From Sphingomonas bacterium (GTDB taxonomy: Bacteria > Pseudomonadota > Alphaproteobacteria > Sphingomonadales > Sphingomonadaceae): 55,193 nucleotides of DNA. The notes under the pieces are model-generated. The model saw only the letters and a program-made list of their open reading frames with translations, was not told where the DNA came from and made no database searches. The stretch spans positions 1 to 55,193 of the forward strand of contig NZ_JAQGLK010000035.1 in the NCBI RefSeq assembly GCF_028292925.1, in the 5' to 3' direction. A program made the position numbers and the translations under genes. Of the stretch, positions 33,573-42,247 are shown in pieces. Position 1 is the first letter of the stretch; every line of letters begins with the position of its first letter.

Positions 33573-35210
33573 ATGCTACGCCTGAGCGAACTGAAGCTGC
33601 CCCTCGGCCATCCGCCCGAGGCGCTGGAAAATGCCGTCCGCGCCCGGCTCGGCGTGGGCGAAGGCGTGCCGATTGAATTCACCGTCGCCCGGCGGGCCAA
33701 CGACGCGCGGCGCAAGTCGGCGATCCTGATGGTCTATTCGGTCGATGTCACCGTCGCCGACGAGGCGGCGCTGCTCGAACGTTTCGCGGGCGATCCGCAC
33801 GTCCGCCCCACGCCGGATACCGGCTACGGCTTCGTCGCGCGCGCTCCGGCCGGCGGCCCTGCCACTCGGCCGGTGGTGATCGGTGCCGGGCCGTGCGGCC
33901 TGTTCGCCGGGCTGATCCTGGCCCAGATGGGCTTTCGCCCGATCATCCTCGATCGCGGCAAGGTCGTGCGGGAGCGTACGAAGGATACGTGGGGCCTCTG
34001 GCGGCGCGGCGTGCTCGATCCGGAATCGAACGTCCAGTTCGGCGAGGGCGGCGCGGGCACCTTTTCCGACGGCAAGCTGTGGAGCCAGATCAAGGATCCC
34101 CGCCACCTCGGCCGCAAGGTGCTGACCGAATTCGTGAAGGCCGGCGCGCCGCCGGAGATCCTGACGGAAGCGCATCCCCACATCGGCACCTTTCGGCTCG
34201 TCACGATGGTCGAACATATGCGCGAGACGATCCAGTCGCTTGGCGGCGAATATCGCTGGCAGAACCGCGTCGACGATCTCGACATCGCGGTCTCGGCCGA
34301 CGGCAGCCGCCGTATCCGCGGGCTGCACCTCCACACCGGCGAGTATCTGGCGGCGGATCACGTCGTCCTCGCCGTCGGGCACAGCGCGCGCGACACGTTT
34401 GCGATGCTCCACGCCCGCGGCGTCCATGTCGAGGCAAAGCCCTTCTCGGTCGGGGTTCGGATCGAGCATCCGCAGTCGTGGATCGATCGCGCCCGCTTCG
34501 GCGATTGCGCGCGCCACCCCGATCTCGGCGCGGCCGCCTACACGCTGTCGCATCACTGCACGAACGGCCGCACCGTCTACAGCTTCTGCATGTGCCCGGG
34601 CGGGCGCGTGGTGGCCGCCGCGTCCGAACCGGGCCGCGTCGTTACCAACGGCATGAGCCAATATTCCCGCGCCGAGTTCAACGCCAATTCCGGGCTGGTG
34701 GTCGGCATCGATCCGGTGCGCGACTATCCGGGGCACCCGCTGGCCGGGATCGAGCTCCAGCGCCGGCTGGAGGAACGCGCCTTCGTCGCCGGCGGGTCCA
34801 CCTACGCCGCGCCCGGCCAACGCCTCGGCGATTTCGTGGCCGGCCGCCCCTCGACCGAACTTGGCGCGGTCATCCCGTCGTACAAGCCCGGCGTGACGCT
34901 CACCGATCTGGCCACCGTGCTGCCCCGCTTCGTGGTGGAGGCGATGCGTGAGGCGCTGCCCGCGTTCGGCCGGCAGATCCCCGGCTACGATCACCCCGAT
35001 GCGATGCTGACGGGGGTGGAGACGCGCACCTCCTCGCCGATCCGGGTCACGCGGGGGCGGGACTTCCAGAGCCTCAACACCGCCGCTTTGTTTCCCGCCG
35101 GCGAGGGCGCGGGCTATGCCGGCGGCATTCTCTCCGCCGCGATCGACGGTATCAAGGTGGCCGAAGCGGTGGCGCTATCGATCACCGGCGGAGCGCGCGC
35201 GGCCGCCTGA
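33573..35210 (+). CDS. FAD-dependent oxidoreductase (COG2509-type)
   Basis: A 545-residue flavoprotein. After about 95 residues of a ferredoxin-fold-like N-terminal domain comes the FAD motif VVIGAGPCGLFAG. NVQFGEGGAGTFSDGKL, EAHPHIGT, a second dinucleotide region with VVLAVGHSARDTF and the C-terminal FPAGEGAGYAGGI follow. This arrangement is that of a widely distributed uncharacterised dehydrogenase group; the reaction is not known. Cysteines in SFCMCPGG may be redox-active. The gene starts 226 bases from the divergent DUF2235 gene. Confidence 0.9.
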   Translation: MLRLSELKLPLGHPPEALENAVRARLGVGEGVPIEFTVARRANDARRKSAILMVYSVDVTVADEAALLERFAGDPHVRPTPDTGYGFVARAPAGGPATRPVVIGAGPCGLFAGLILAQMGFRPIILDRGKVVRERTKDTWGLWRRGVLDPESNVQFGEGGAGTFSDGKLWSQIKDPRHLGRKVLTEFVKAGAPPEILTEAHPHIGTFRLVTMVEHMRETIQSLGGEYRWQNRVDDLDIAVSADGSRRIRGLHLHTGEYLAADHVVLAVGHSARDTFAMLHARGVHVEAKPFSVGVRIEHPQSWIDRARFGDCARHPDLGAAAYTLSHHCTNGRTVYSFCMCPGGRVVAAASEPGRVVTNGMSQYSRAEFNANSGLVVGIDPVRDYPGHPLAGIELQRRLEERAFVAGGSTYAAPGQRLGDFVAGRPSTELGAVIPSYKPGVTLTDLATVLPRFVVEAMREALPAFGRQIPGYDHPDAMLTGVETRTSSPIRVTRGRDFQSLNTAALFPAGEGAGYAGGILSAAIDGIKVAEAVALSITGGARAAA

Positions 35211-35236
35211 GGCGCGCTCTCCGCCGGGTCGAAGGT

Positions 35237-35452
35237 TCAGGCCTGCCCGCTCGCCGATCCGGTTCCCGCGCTGCGTACGACGGCGCCGGTGCCATCGTCG
35301 GTCAGGTTGACGCCTTGGGCCGCCGCCTCGGCGATGGCGGCGGCCGGGTTCGGGGAAATCGCGCCCTGGCCGCGATCGCTGTCCGGCAGTGCCTCGGCAA
35401 GGCTCGCAGGATCGTTCTCGGTCGGGTCGATGCTGTCGGGGTCGGTCGCCAT
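35237..35452 (-). CDS. Small acidic protein of unknown function
   Basis: A 71-residue protein rich in Asp, Ala, Ser and Gly, with no cysteine, no membrane segment and likely disordered. A strong AAGGAG ribosome site seven bases before ATG 35452 and its place just downstream of the glutaredoxin gene, on the same strand, argue that it is a real gene. I do not recognise a family. Confidence 0.65.
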   Translation of the reverse strand: MATDPDSIDPTENDPASLAEALPDSDRGQGAISPNPAAAIAEAAAQGVNLTDDGTGAVVRSAGTGSASGQA

Positions 35453-35486
35453 CGTTCGCTCCTTGTTGCGCAGCTGTTTGCGGGGA

Positions 35487-35735
35487 TCAGGCACTCGCCA
35501 GATATTGTTCCAGATCGTCGCTCCCGCCGATCCGCTCGCCATCGATGAACACCTGCGGGGTTGTCGCAACCCCCTGCTCTTCCTGGAAGGCATCGACTTC
35601 CTCGCGCGATCGCAGGATCCGGTCGTCGACCTGGAAGCCTTCCTGCTCCAGCATCTGCTTGGCGCGTACGCCGAACGGGCAGGTATGTTCGGGCAGCACC
35701 ATCCGGTACAAAGTCGCGCTACGATCTTCCGCCAT
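35487..35735 (-). CDS. Glutaredoxin-family protein
   Basis: An 82-residue thioredoxin-fold protein. HTCPFGVRAKQML holds a single active-site cysteine (CPFG rather than CPYC), so it is of monothiol or GST-N-like type. The cis-proline region ATTPQVFIDGERIGGSDDLEQYL is standard for glutathione binding. AAGGA precedes the ATG. It lacks the CGFS motif of iron-sulfur-carrying monothiol glutaredoxins. The small acidic protein gene follows 34 bases downstream. Confidence 0.9.
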   Translation of the reverse strand: MAEDRSATLYRMVLPEHTCPFGVRAKQMLEQEGFQVDDRILRSREEVDAFQEEQGVATTPQVFIDGERIGGSDDLEQYLASA

Positions 35736-35877
35736 CGTGGATGTCCTTCTTCAAGGCCGCGCCGGGTCCGCGCGCCGGATGCACAGCGAAGCATCGGCCA
35801 GAGCGTTCCGCAGTGGCGGCCCGGCCTGCATTGTCTTAGCCTGCGGGCAATCCAGCCACCATGCCCCGGAAACCCCG

Positions 35878-37737
35878 ATGACCGATCTCAGCCGCCGCCA
35901 GGCGCTCGCCCTCTCCGCGCTCGCCACGCTGGCGGGGGCCCTGCCCGCCTGGGCGCAGGACGGCGCCACCGCCGCCGCGGCGTGGGACCTGAGCGAGCTC
36001 TACCCCAGCGACGCGGCATGGGAGGCGGCGCGCAAGGCGACCCTTGCCGAGGTGCCCGCGATGAGAAACTGGGCCGGGCGGCTCGGCAGCGATGCGCCGA
36101 CGATGGCTGCCGCGCTCGTCGCCGGATCCGATCTCAACCGCACGATCAGCCGCCTGTACGTCTATGCCAGCCTGAAGGCGGACGAGGATGTCCGCATCGC
36201 CGCCAACCAGGAAAGGCGCGCGCAGATCATCGATCTCTACACCGCTCTGGGCGAGGCGACGGCGTGGATGGCGCCTGAACTGCTCACCGTCGGGCAGGCC
36301 AGGATCGATGCGTTCGTGGCGCAGAATGCGACGCTGAGGGAGCGATTCTCCTTCTTCCTCGCCAACACGCTGCGGCAGGCGCCACACACGTTGACCCCGG
36401 AGGGGGAGGCGATCCTGGCCAGCGCGACCACGCCGTTGCAGGGCCCGCAGGAGATTAGCGGCCAGCTCCGATCGTCCGATATTCCGTGGCCGACGATCAC
36501 CCTGTCCACGGGCAAATCGGTGCGGCTGGACAGCCAGGGCTATACGCTCAACCGCGATGCGCCGAACCGCGACGATCGCAGGCGGGTGTTCGATGCCTTC
36601 TTCGGCGCGCACCAGGCGTTCCGCAGCTCCTTCGGCGCGACCTATGCGGCGAACGTCCGTGGCGACATCTTCACCGCCAAGGCGCGCAGATATCCCACCT
36701 CGCTGGCGGCCGCGCTCGCCACCGCCAACGTGCCCGAGGCGGTCTATCGCACGCTGGTGGCGCAGGCCAACGAGGGTTTGCCGCAGCTGCACCGATATTT
36801 CGATCTGCGCCGCCGGATGCTGAAGCTGCCGGATCTGCACTATTACGACATCTATCCGCCGCTCGTGTCGCAGGATCGCAGGATCTCGCTGGCCGAAATG
36901 CGGGCCACCACGATCGCTGCGGTAAAGCCGCTCGGCCCGGATTACGTCGCGCGGATCGGCAAGGCGACGGCGGCGCGGTGGATGGACCCCTATCCGCGCC
37001 CCGGCAAGCGCCCCGGCGCGTACATGAATCCCGGCGCATTCGACGTGCATCCTTATCTGCTGCTCAACCTGGGCGAGAATTACGAGGGCATGTCGACGTT
37101 CGCGCACGAATGGGGCCACGCCGTCCACTCGCTGCTCGCCGCTTCCGCGCAGCCGTTCGACAAGGCCGACTACCCGATCTTCCTGGCCGAGATCGCCTCC
37201 ACCCTGAACGAGCAGCTTCTTGCCGCACACATGCTGGGGCAGGCGAAGACGAAGCAGGAGAAGCTCTTCTACCTCGGCCAGCAGATGGAGAGCCTGCGCA
37301 GTACATTCTTCCGCCAGACGATGTTCGCCGAGTTCGAACTGAAGGCGCACGACATGGCCGAGGCGGGCGAGGGCCTCTCCGGCGAACGTTTCACCGCCGT
37401 ATATCTCGATCTGCTCAAGCGGTATCATGGTCCGCGAATGACGATCGATCCGGTCTATGCGGCCGAGTGGGCGTTCATTCCGCACTTCTACAACAGTTTC
37501 TACGTGTTCCAGTACGCCACCTCGATCTCGGCCGCGTCCTACTTCGCGCGGGCGATCCTGAGCGGCGGCGCGAGGGAACGCGACAATTATCTCGGCGTGC
37601 TGAAGGCCGGCGGTTCGGACTACCCGACGGAGATATTGAAGCGCGCGGGGCTGGATATGGCCACGCCCGCGCCGTACCGGGCGCTTGTCGCGACGCTCAA
37701 GGAGACGCTGGATCAGGCGGAGGCGCTGCTGGCCTAG
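35878..37737 (+). CDS. pepF: Exported M3-family oligoendopeptidase (PepF-like)
   Basis: A 619-residue zinc metallopeptidase. The N-terminus LSRRQALALSALATLAGALPAWA has twin arginines and a hydrophobic stretch, consistent with Tat or Sec export. The zinc motif HEWGH lies in FAHEWGHAVHS, with the downstream glutamate in FLAEIASTLNE; the family tail FIPHFYNSFYVFQY is present. M3B peptidases cleave short oligopeptides; most PepF proteins are cytoplasmic, so export is notable. Its last 41 bases overlap the end of the convergent cation transporter gene. Confidence 0.92.
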   Translation: MTDLSRRQALALSALATLAGALPAWAQDGATAAAAWDLSELYPSDAAWEAARKATLAEVPAMRNWAGRLGSDAPTMAAALVAGSDLNRTISRLYVYASLKADEDVRIAANQERRAQIIDLYTALGEATAWMAPELLTVGQARIDAFVAQNATLRERFSFFLANTLRQAPHTLTPEGEAILASATTPLQGPQEISGQLRSSDIPWPTITLSTGKSVRLDSQGYTLNRDAPNRDDRRRVFDAFFGAHQAFRSSFGATYAANVRGDIFTAKARRYPTSLAAALATANVPEAVYRTLVAQANEGLPQLHRYFDLRRRMLKLPDLHYYDIYPPLVSQDRRISLAEMRATTIAAVKPLGPDYVARIGKATAARWMDPYPRPGKRPGAYMNPGAFDVHPYLLLNLGENYEGMSTFAHEWGHAVHSLLAASAQPFDKADYPIFLAEIASTLNEQLLAAHMLGQAKTKQEKLFYLGQQMESLRSTFFRQTMFAEFELKAHDMAEAGEGLSGERFTAVYLDLLKRYHGPRMTIDPVYAAEWAFIPHFYNSFYVFQYATSISAASYFARAILSGGARERDNYLGVLKAGGSDYPTEILKRAGLDMATPAPYRALVATLKETLDQAEALLA

Positions 37738-38695
37738 GTTCCGCCGGCGCCGCCTTCCGCTCCAGAAAGCGGTGGCGGGCCTCGGCAAACAGGCGCGGCG
37801 TCTGCGGCTTGACGAACAGCAGGTGGACCTCGGGCCGCTCGCCCCGCAGCCGCTTCTCCAGCCGGTCCACCGCCTGCTCGATCGCCGCGGTCGTCAGCGC
37901 ATCGTCGAACTCCACGCTGAGCATCACCAGCACCTGATCGGGCGCAAGCTGCACGGTGATCACGTCGTTGACGCCGATCAGGCCCGGCGTGTCGCAGGCG
38001 ATCCGGCGCGCCGCCTCGTCCAGCACGGCATCGCCGCGCTCGCCGATCAGCAGCCCCTTGCTCTCCCGCGCCAGTACGATCGATACCGCCGCCAGCAGCA
38101 GCCCGATCGCGATCGAGGCCGCACCGTCGAACCGCGGCTCATCGAACTGCACCGCCGCCCAGGTGCCGACCAAGGCGAACCCGATGCCGATTATGGCGGC
38201 GCTGTCCTCCAGCAAAACCATGAATTGCGGCGGGTTCTTGCTGGCGCGGACCGCCGCCCACCAGCCGAGATCGCCCTTGCTCGCGGCGAAACCACGCGCT
38301 GCGACGATCCACGATCCGCCCTCGAACAACATCGACAGGCCGAGGACGACGTAGCTCACCGTGGGGCTGACGATCGGTTCGGGATCGCGGATGTGGACGA
38401 TCCCCTCGTAGATCGACACACCCGCGCCCAGCGCGAACAGCAGCAAAGCGACGATGAAGCTCCAGAAATACAGCTCCCGGCCATAGCCGATCGGGTGCCT
38501 GGAATCGGGCGTCTTGCGCGATCGGCGCATGCCGTGGAGCAACAGCACCTCGTTGCCGGTATCGACCAGACTGTGCACCGCTTCCGACAGCATCGCCGAC
38601 GATCCGGTGACGAACGCCGCGATGCACTTGGTAACCGCCACCAGCAGGTTACCGATCAAAGCAGCAACCACCGCTCCCTTCCCGCTCTCCGCCAC
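37697..38695 (-). CDS. Cation diffusion facilitator transporter
   Basis: A 332-residue CDF protein with about six membrane helices and a C-terminal cytoplasmic domain. Metal-site residues fall in SEAVHSLVDTGNE (the H/D pair of helix 2) and in VLLEDSAAIIG (helix 5, usually H/D-x3-D; here E-D). RRSRKTPDSRHPIGYGRE is the typical loop of the Fe/Zn-type subgroup. It exports divalent metal using the proton gradient. The start is GTG 38695; no ATG lies before the first helix. The 3' end overlaps pepF by 41 bases. Confidence 0.9.
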   Translation of the reverse strand: MAESGKGAVVAALIGNLLVAVTKCIAAFVTGSSAMLSEAVHSLVDTGNEVLLLHGMRRSRKTPDSRHPIGYGRELYFWSFIVALLLFALGAGVSIYEGIVHIRDPEPIVSPTVSYVVLGLSMLFEGGSWIVAARGFAASKGDLGWWAAVRASKNPPQFMVLLEDSAAIIGIGFALVGTWAAVQFDEPRFDGAASIAIGLLLAAVSIVLARESKGLLIGERGDAVLDEAARRIACDTPGLIGVNDVITVQLAPDQVLVMLSVEFDDALTTAAIEQAVDRLEKRLRGERPEVHLLFVKPQTPRLFAEARHRFLERKAAPAEPRPAAPPPDPASP

Positions 38696-38744
38696 GTCAG
38701 GCAGATCGCATGCGCGGGGCGCGCGGGCGCCGACATTGTGAGGT

Positions 38745-38766
38745 GGCTGTCATTGCGGCAACAGCC
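38745..38766. promoter_or_regulatory. Inverted repeat between the CDF transporter and amidohydrolase genes
   Basis: GGCTGT and ACAGCC are separated by ten bases in the 189-base gap between two divergent starts. It could be an operator or a transcript hairpin. No regulator gene is adjacent. Confidence 0.3.
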
Positions 38767-38884
38767 GTTTACGCGCCACAAGGTTCCCGCACGCCTGCAC
38801 CGATCGGCCATGTCCGGGCGGGGGGCCACGCATGGCGGATTACGCCGCCAGTTCCGTCCTATGGGGGCAAGGGGAATCATCACG

Positions 38885-41863
38885 ATGGCGCGCAGGATCA
38901 AGACGTCTCTCATGGCCGCAGCCGCGGTGTTGCTGGGCGCAGCACCGCTGGCCGCGCAGATGCCGGGCCAGCCGGGTTTTCCGGCAAGCAAGATCATCGG
39001 CTTCGACGTCCACGAAGGCACGTCGATGTCGGTCTCGGTGTCGCCGGACGGGCGCATGCTGGCGGTCGATCTCCAGGGCAGCCTCTGGATCGTGCCCGCA
39101 CGCGGTGGCCGGGCCAGGCGGATCACCGACTATTTCAACGATGCGCGCCAGCCGGTCTGGTCCCCCGACGGCAAGAGCCTGGTCTATTTCGCCTATCGCG
39201 ACGGCAATTACGATCTGTGGACCGTCTCCGCCGACGGCACCGGGGCGAAGAAGCTGACCGACGGCGTCTTCGACGATCGCGAGCCCGCTTTCTCGCCGGA
39301 CGGCAAGTTCATCGCCTTCTCGTCCGATCGGGCGGGCCAGGGCGCCCCGACCTACAATATCTGGACGATGGAAATCGCCAGCGGCAAGCTGCGCCAGATC
39401 ACGGCCGATGCGTTCGAGGATCGCATGCCGACATGGTCGCCGGACGGGCGCGAGATCGCCTATTCCAGCCCGCGCGACAAGGTGAACGCGATCTGGGCGA
39501 CGTCGCTTGCCGATGGCCGCGAACGGATGTTGCGGCAGAGCGCGAGCCGGATCGACGCGCCTTCCTGGGGGCCGAAGGGACAGCTTGTTGCGATCACCTC
39601 GGACGACAATGGCAGCCGGCTCGAGATGGACGGCGTGGCCGTTTCCGGCACCGAGAACGTCTTTCCGTTCCGCCCGTCCTGGGTGAAGGGCACGTCCGAT
39701 TTCTATTACGTTTCCGACGGCAGGATCCGGAAGCGTTCGGGCAAGCGGACCGCGACGATCGATTTCACCGCCCACCTCGAGGTCACGCGGCCCGATTACG
39801 TGCGCGCCCGGCACGATTACGATTCCACCGCGCCGCGCCGTGCGCTCGGCATCGAACGTCCGATGATCTCGCCCGATGGCAGCCGGATCGCGTTCGTTGC
39901 GCTCGGCGATCTCTATGTCGCGTCGGTGAAGGGCGGCACGCCCGAAAACCTGACGAAGGATCATGCGATGGATTCCGATCCCGCATGGTCCCCCGATGGC
40001 GGGAGCATCGTCTACACCTCCGACAAGTCAGGCGGGCTGCCGCAATTGTGGATCCGCGACCTGAAGACCGGGCGTGATCGCAAAGTGACGAACATCGATA
40101 CCCAGCCGCTCGGCGCGTCCTGGTCGCCGGACGGCGATCGCGTCGCCTATATCGATGTCGACGGTCGCTGGGGCGTGGCCGGCGTGTGCGTGATCGACGT
40201 GCGCACCGGCAAGATCACCCGGCTCCAGGCCTCCCTGCCGCAGCCCGGCAGCCCAAGCTGGTCGGCGGACGGCAAATATGTCGCGATCAGCCTGTCGAAG
40301 CTCTTTTCCAAAAGCTTCCGGGAGGGCACCAATCAGCTCTACGTCATCCCCACCGATGGCAAGAGCCCGCCCTTCTGGCAGGTGCCGGACGCGAACGTGG
40401 GGATCGATACGCGCGGCGGCGGCGGCCCCGCCTGGTCCCCCGACGGCACGAAGATGGCGGCGATCTACGAAGGCCTGCTCAAGATCTGGCCGGTCTCGCC
40501 CGAAGGCGCGGCGCTCGGGCCGATGAGCAGCTACACCTCCGAAATCGCCCACTATCCGACGTGGACCGCGGATTCGCGGAAGATCCTCTACCAGTCGAAC
40601 GACAAGCTGAAGACGATCGACGTCGAAACCGGCAAGATCGCCGAAATCCCGTTCAACCTGACCTACACGCTCGCCAAGCCCACCGGCCGCACCGTGATCC
40701 ACGCCGGCGCGCTGGTGGATTCGGTGCGCGATGTGACGCAGGCGAACAAGGATATCGTGATCGACGGCAATCGGATCGTCGAGGTCCGCGATCATGATCC
40801 CGCGCTCCACGCCGCCGCCGCCCGCGTCGTCGATGGCACCGGGCTCACCGCGATCCCCGGCCTGATCGAACATCACGCTCATTCGCAAAAGGATTTCGGC
40901 GCCGCATCGCACCGCGCCTGGCTGGCCTACGGGATCACCACCGTCCGTGATCCCGGCAACCAGGTCTATTACGGGATCGAGGACCGCGAGGCGCAGGAGG
41001 CGGGCGTCCGCATCGGCCCCCGTTTCTACACCAACGGGCCGCTGCTCGAATGGCAGCGCGTCTATTACAAGATGGGCGTGGCGGTATCCGGCCCGGCCCA
41101 TCTGGAACGCGAGCTGGAACGCGCCCGCATCCTGCACCACGACATCATGAAGAGCTACGTGCGGATGCCGGATCTCCAGCAGCGCCGCATCGTCGAGGCG
41201 GCGCATGCGATGGGCGTGCCGGTGACCGGCCACGAAATCTTCCCGGCGGCGTTCGTCGGCGTGGATGCGACCGAGCATATGGGCGCGACCAGCCGGCGCG
41301 GCTATTCGCCGAAGCAGGGGCCGCAGGGCCGCGCCTATGAGGATGTGATCCAGCTGTTCGGCAAGAGCCAGCGGACGGTGACACCCACCCTGTTCGGATC
41401 GCTGACATCGTATCTGGAGAAGAACCCGGCGTTCAAGAACGATCCGCGGGTGAAGCTCTATCCGCTGTGGGCACAGGAATCGGTCGCCTCGTCGGGTGCC
41501 GATTTCTCGGCGGCGGCGGCCGGGCTGCCCGGCGCGCTGAAGGCGGTGAAGGACATGTGGGATGCCGGCGCGCTGGTGACCGCCGGCACCGATACGACGA
41601 TCGCGATCAACCTGCTTTCCGAAATCGCCGCCTATGTCGATGCCGGGCTGACGCCGTTCCAGGCGCTGCAATCCGTCACCGTCAACCCGGCCAGGTCGCT
41701 CAACCTGGATGCCGGCACGATCGAACCCGGCAAGCTGGCCGATATCGTCCTGATCCAGGGCGATCCGCGGCAGAACATCGCCAATACGTTCAACGTCCGC
41801 AAGGTCGTGATGAACGGCCGGCCCTACGACATGGACGAGCTTCTGAACCCCACGAGCAAATAA
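38885..41863 (+). CDS. Exported amidohydrolase with N-terminal TolB-like beta-propeller
   Basis: A 992-residue protein: Sec signal (SLMAAAAVLLGAAPLAAQ), a seven-to-twelve-blade PD40/TolB propeller with many SPDG/SADG repeats (about 40-580), and a metal-dependent amidohydrolase domain (about 600-992). Active-site landmarks are HHAHS (near 662), MKSYVRM with a possible carboxylated lysine, GHEIFP, EHMGAT and the aspartate of AGTDTT. Related proteins are imidazolonepropionase- or prolidase-like enzymes of the same two-domain build; the actual substrate is unknown. AAGGGGA precedes ATG 38885; an in-frame ATG at 38861 would put the site inside the gene. Confidence 0.92.
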   Translation: MARRIKTSLMAAAAVLLGAAPLAAQMPGQPGFPASKIIGFDVHEGTSMSVSVSPDGRMLAVDLQGSLWIVPARGGRARRITDYFNDARQPVWSPDGKSLVYFAYRDGNYDLWTVSADGTGAKKLTDGVFDDREPAFSPDGKFIAFSSDRAGQGAPTYNIWTMEIASGKLRQITADAFEDRMPTWSPDGREIAYSSPRDKVNAIWATSLADGRERMLRQSASRIDAPSWGPKGQLVAITSDDNGSRLEMDGVAVSGTENVFPFRPSWVKGTSDFYYVSDGRIRKRSGKRTATIDFTAHLEVTRPDYVRARHDYDSTAPRRALGIERPMISPDGSRIAFVALGDLYVASVKGGTPENLTKDHAMDSDPAWSPDGGSIVYTSDKSGGLPQLWIRDLKTGRDRKVTNIDTQPLGASWSPDGDRVAYIDVDGRWGVAGVCVIDVRTGKITRLQASLPQPGSPSWSADGKYVAISLSKLFSKSFREGTNQLYVIPTDGKSPPFWQVPDANVGIDTRGGGGPAWSPDGTKMAAIYEGLLKIWPVSPEGAALGPMSSYTSEIAHYPTWTADSRKILYQSNDKLKTIDVETGKIAEIPFNLTYTLAKPTGRTVIHAGALVDSVRDVTQANKDIVIDGNRIVEVRDHDPALHAAAARVVDGTGLTAIPGLIEHHAHSQKDFGAASHRAWLAYGITTVRDPGNQVYYGIEDREAQEAGVRIGPRFYTNGPLLEWQRVYYKMGVAVSGPAHLERELERARILHHDIMKSYVRMPDLQQRRIVEAAHAMGVPVTGHEIFPAAFVGVDATEHMGATSRRGYSPKQGPQGRAYEDVIQLFGKSQRTVTPTLFGSLTSYLEKNPAFKNDPRVKLYPLWAQESVASSGADFSAAAAGLPGALKAVKDMWDAGALVTAGTDTTIAINLLSEIAAYVDAGLTPFQALQSVTVNPARSLNLDAGTIEPGKLADIVLIQGDPRQNIANTFNVRKVVMNGRPYDMDELLNPTSK

Positions 41864-41876
41864 ACGGGGGATCGGC

Positions 41877-41908
41877 AGGGAGCGCGCCGCCGCCGCCGCG
41901 CGCTCCCT
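41877..41908 (+). terminator. Strong hairpin after the amidohydrolase gene
   Basis: AGGGAGCGCG pairs perfectly with CGCGCTCCCT (10 bp, 12-base loop), starting 14 bases after the stop and followed by TT. It probably ends the amidohydrolase transcript. The remainder of the 384-base gap to the TonB receptor (41864-42247) holds no convincing gene: two short open frames there lack ribosome sites and family likeness. Confidence 0.6.
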
Positions 41909-42194
41909 TTGGCTGGTGAGCGGCGGCGACCTCCACGTCCGCCCGACCGGCGTTTCATCGAGCAGCGCGCCCGGTTCCCAGCCGGTATCGAACCAGCAGG
42001 TCATATCCAGCGCCTATGCCCGACCTCGCAGGTCGGCGTTGGCTTCGCGGCGTTAGGCACGGGATACGCCCCGGCTGTCGGCCAGGATCGCCGGCATGCT
42101 GCCGATCGAGCGGGGGCCGACCATTCCGGTCTCGTGGCCCGTGCCGGTGGTGAGCCGCTGCACGCGCGGCCCGGCGATCCCCCGTGAAACGAAC

Positions 42195-42226
42195 GGGGGC
42201 GCGAAGCCTTGCGGCCGCGCGCCCCC
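42195..42226 (-). terminator. Hairpin after the STN-type TonB receptor gene
   Basis: GGGGGCGCG and CGCGCCCCC form a 9-bp stem with a 14-base loop, 22 bases beyond the receptor stop on the minus strand. There is no clear T-run, so it may be a hairpin-only terminator. Confidence 0.5.
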
Positions 42227-42247
42227 GCCTGTCCCCCGTGGTTCGGC

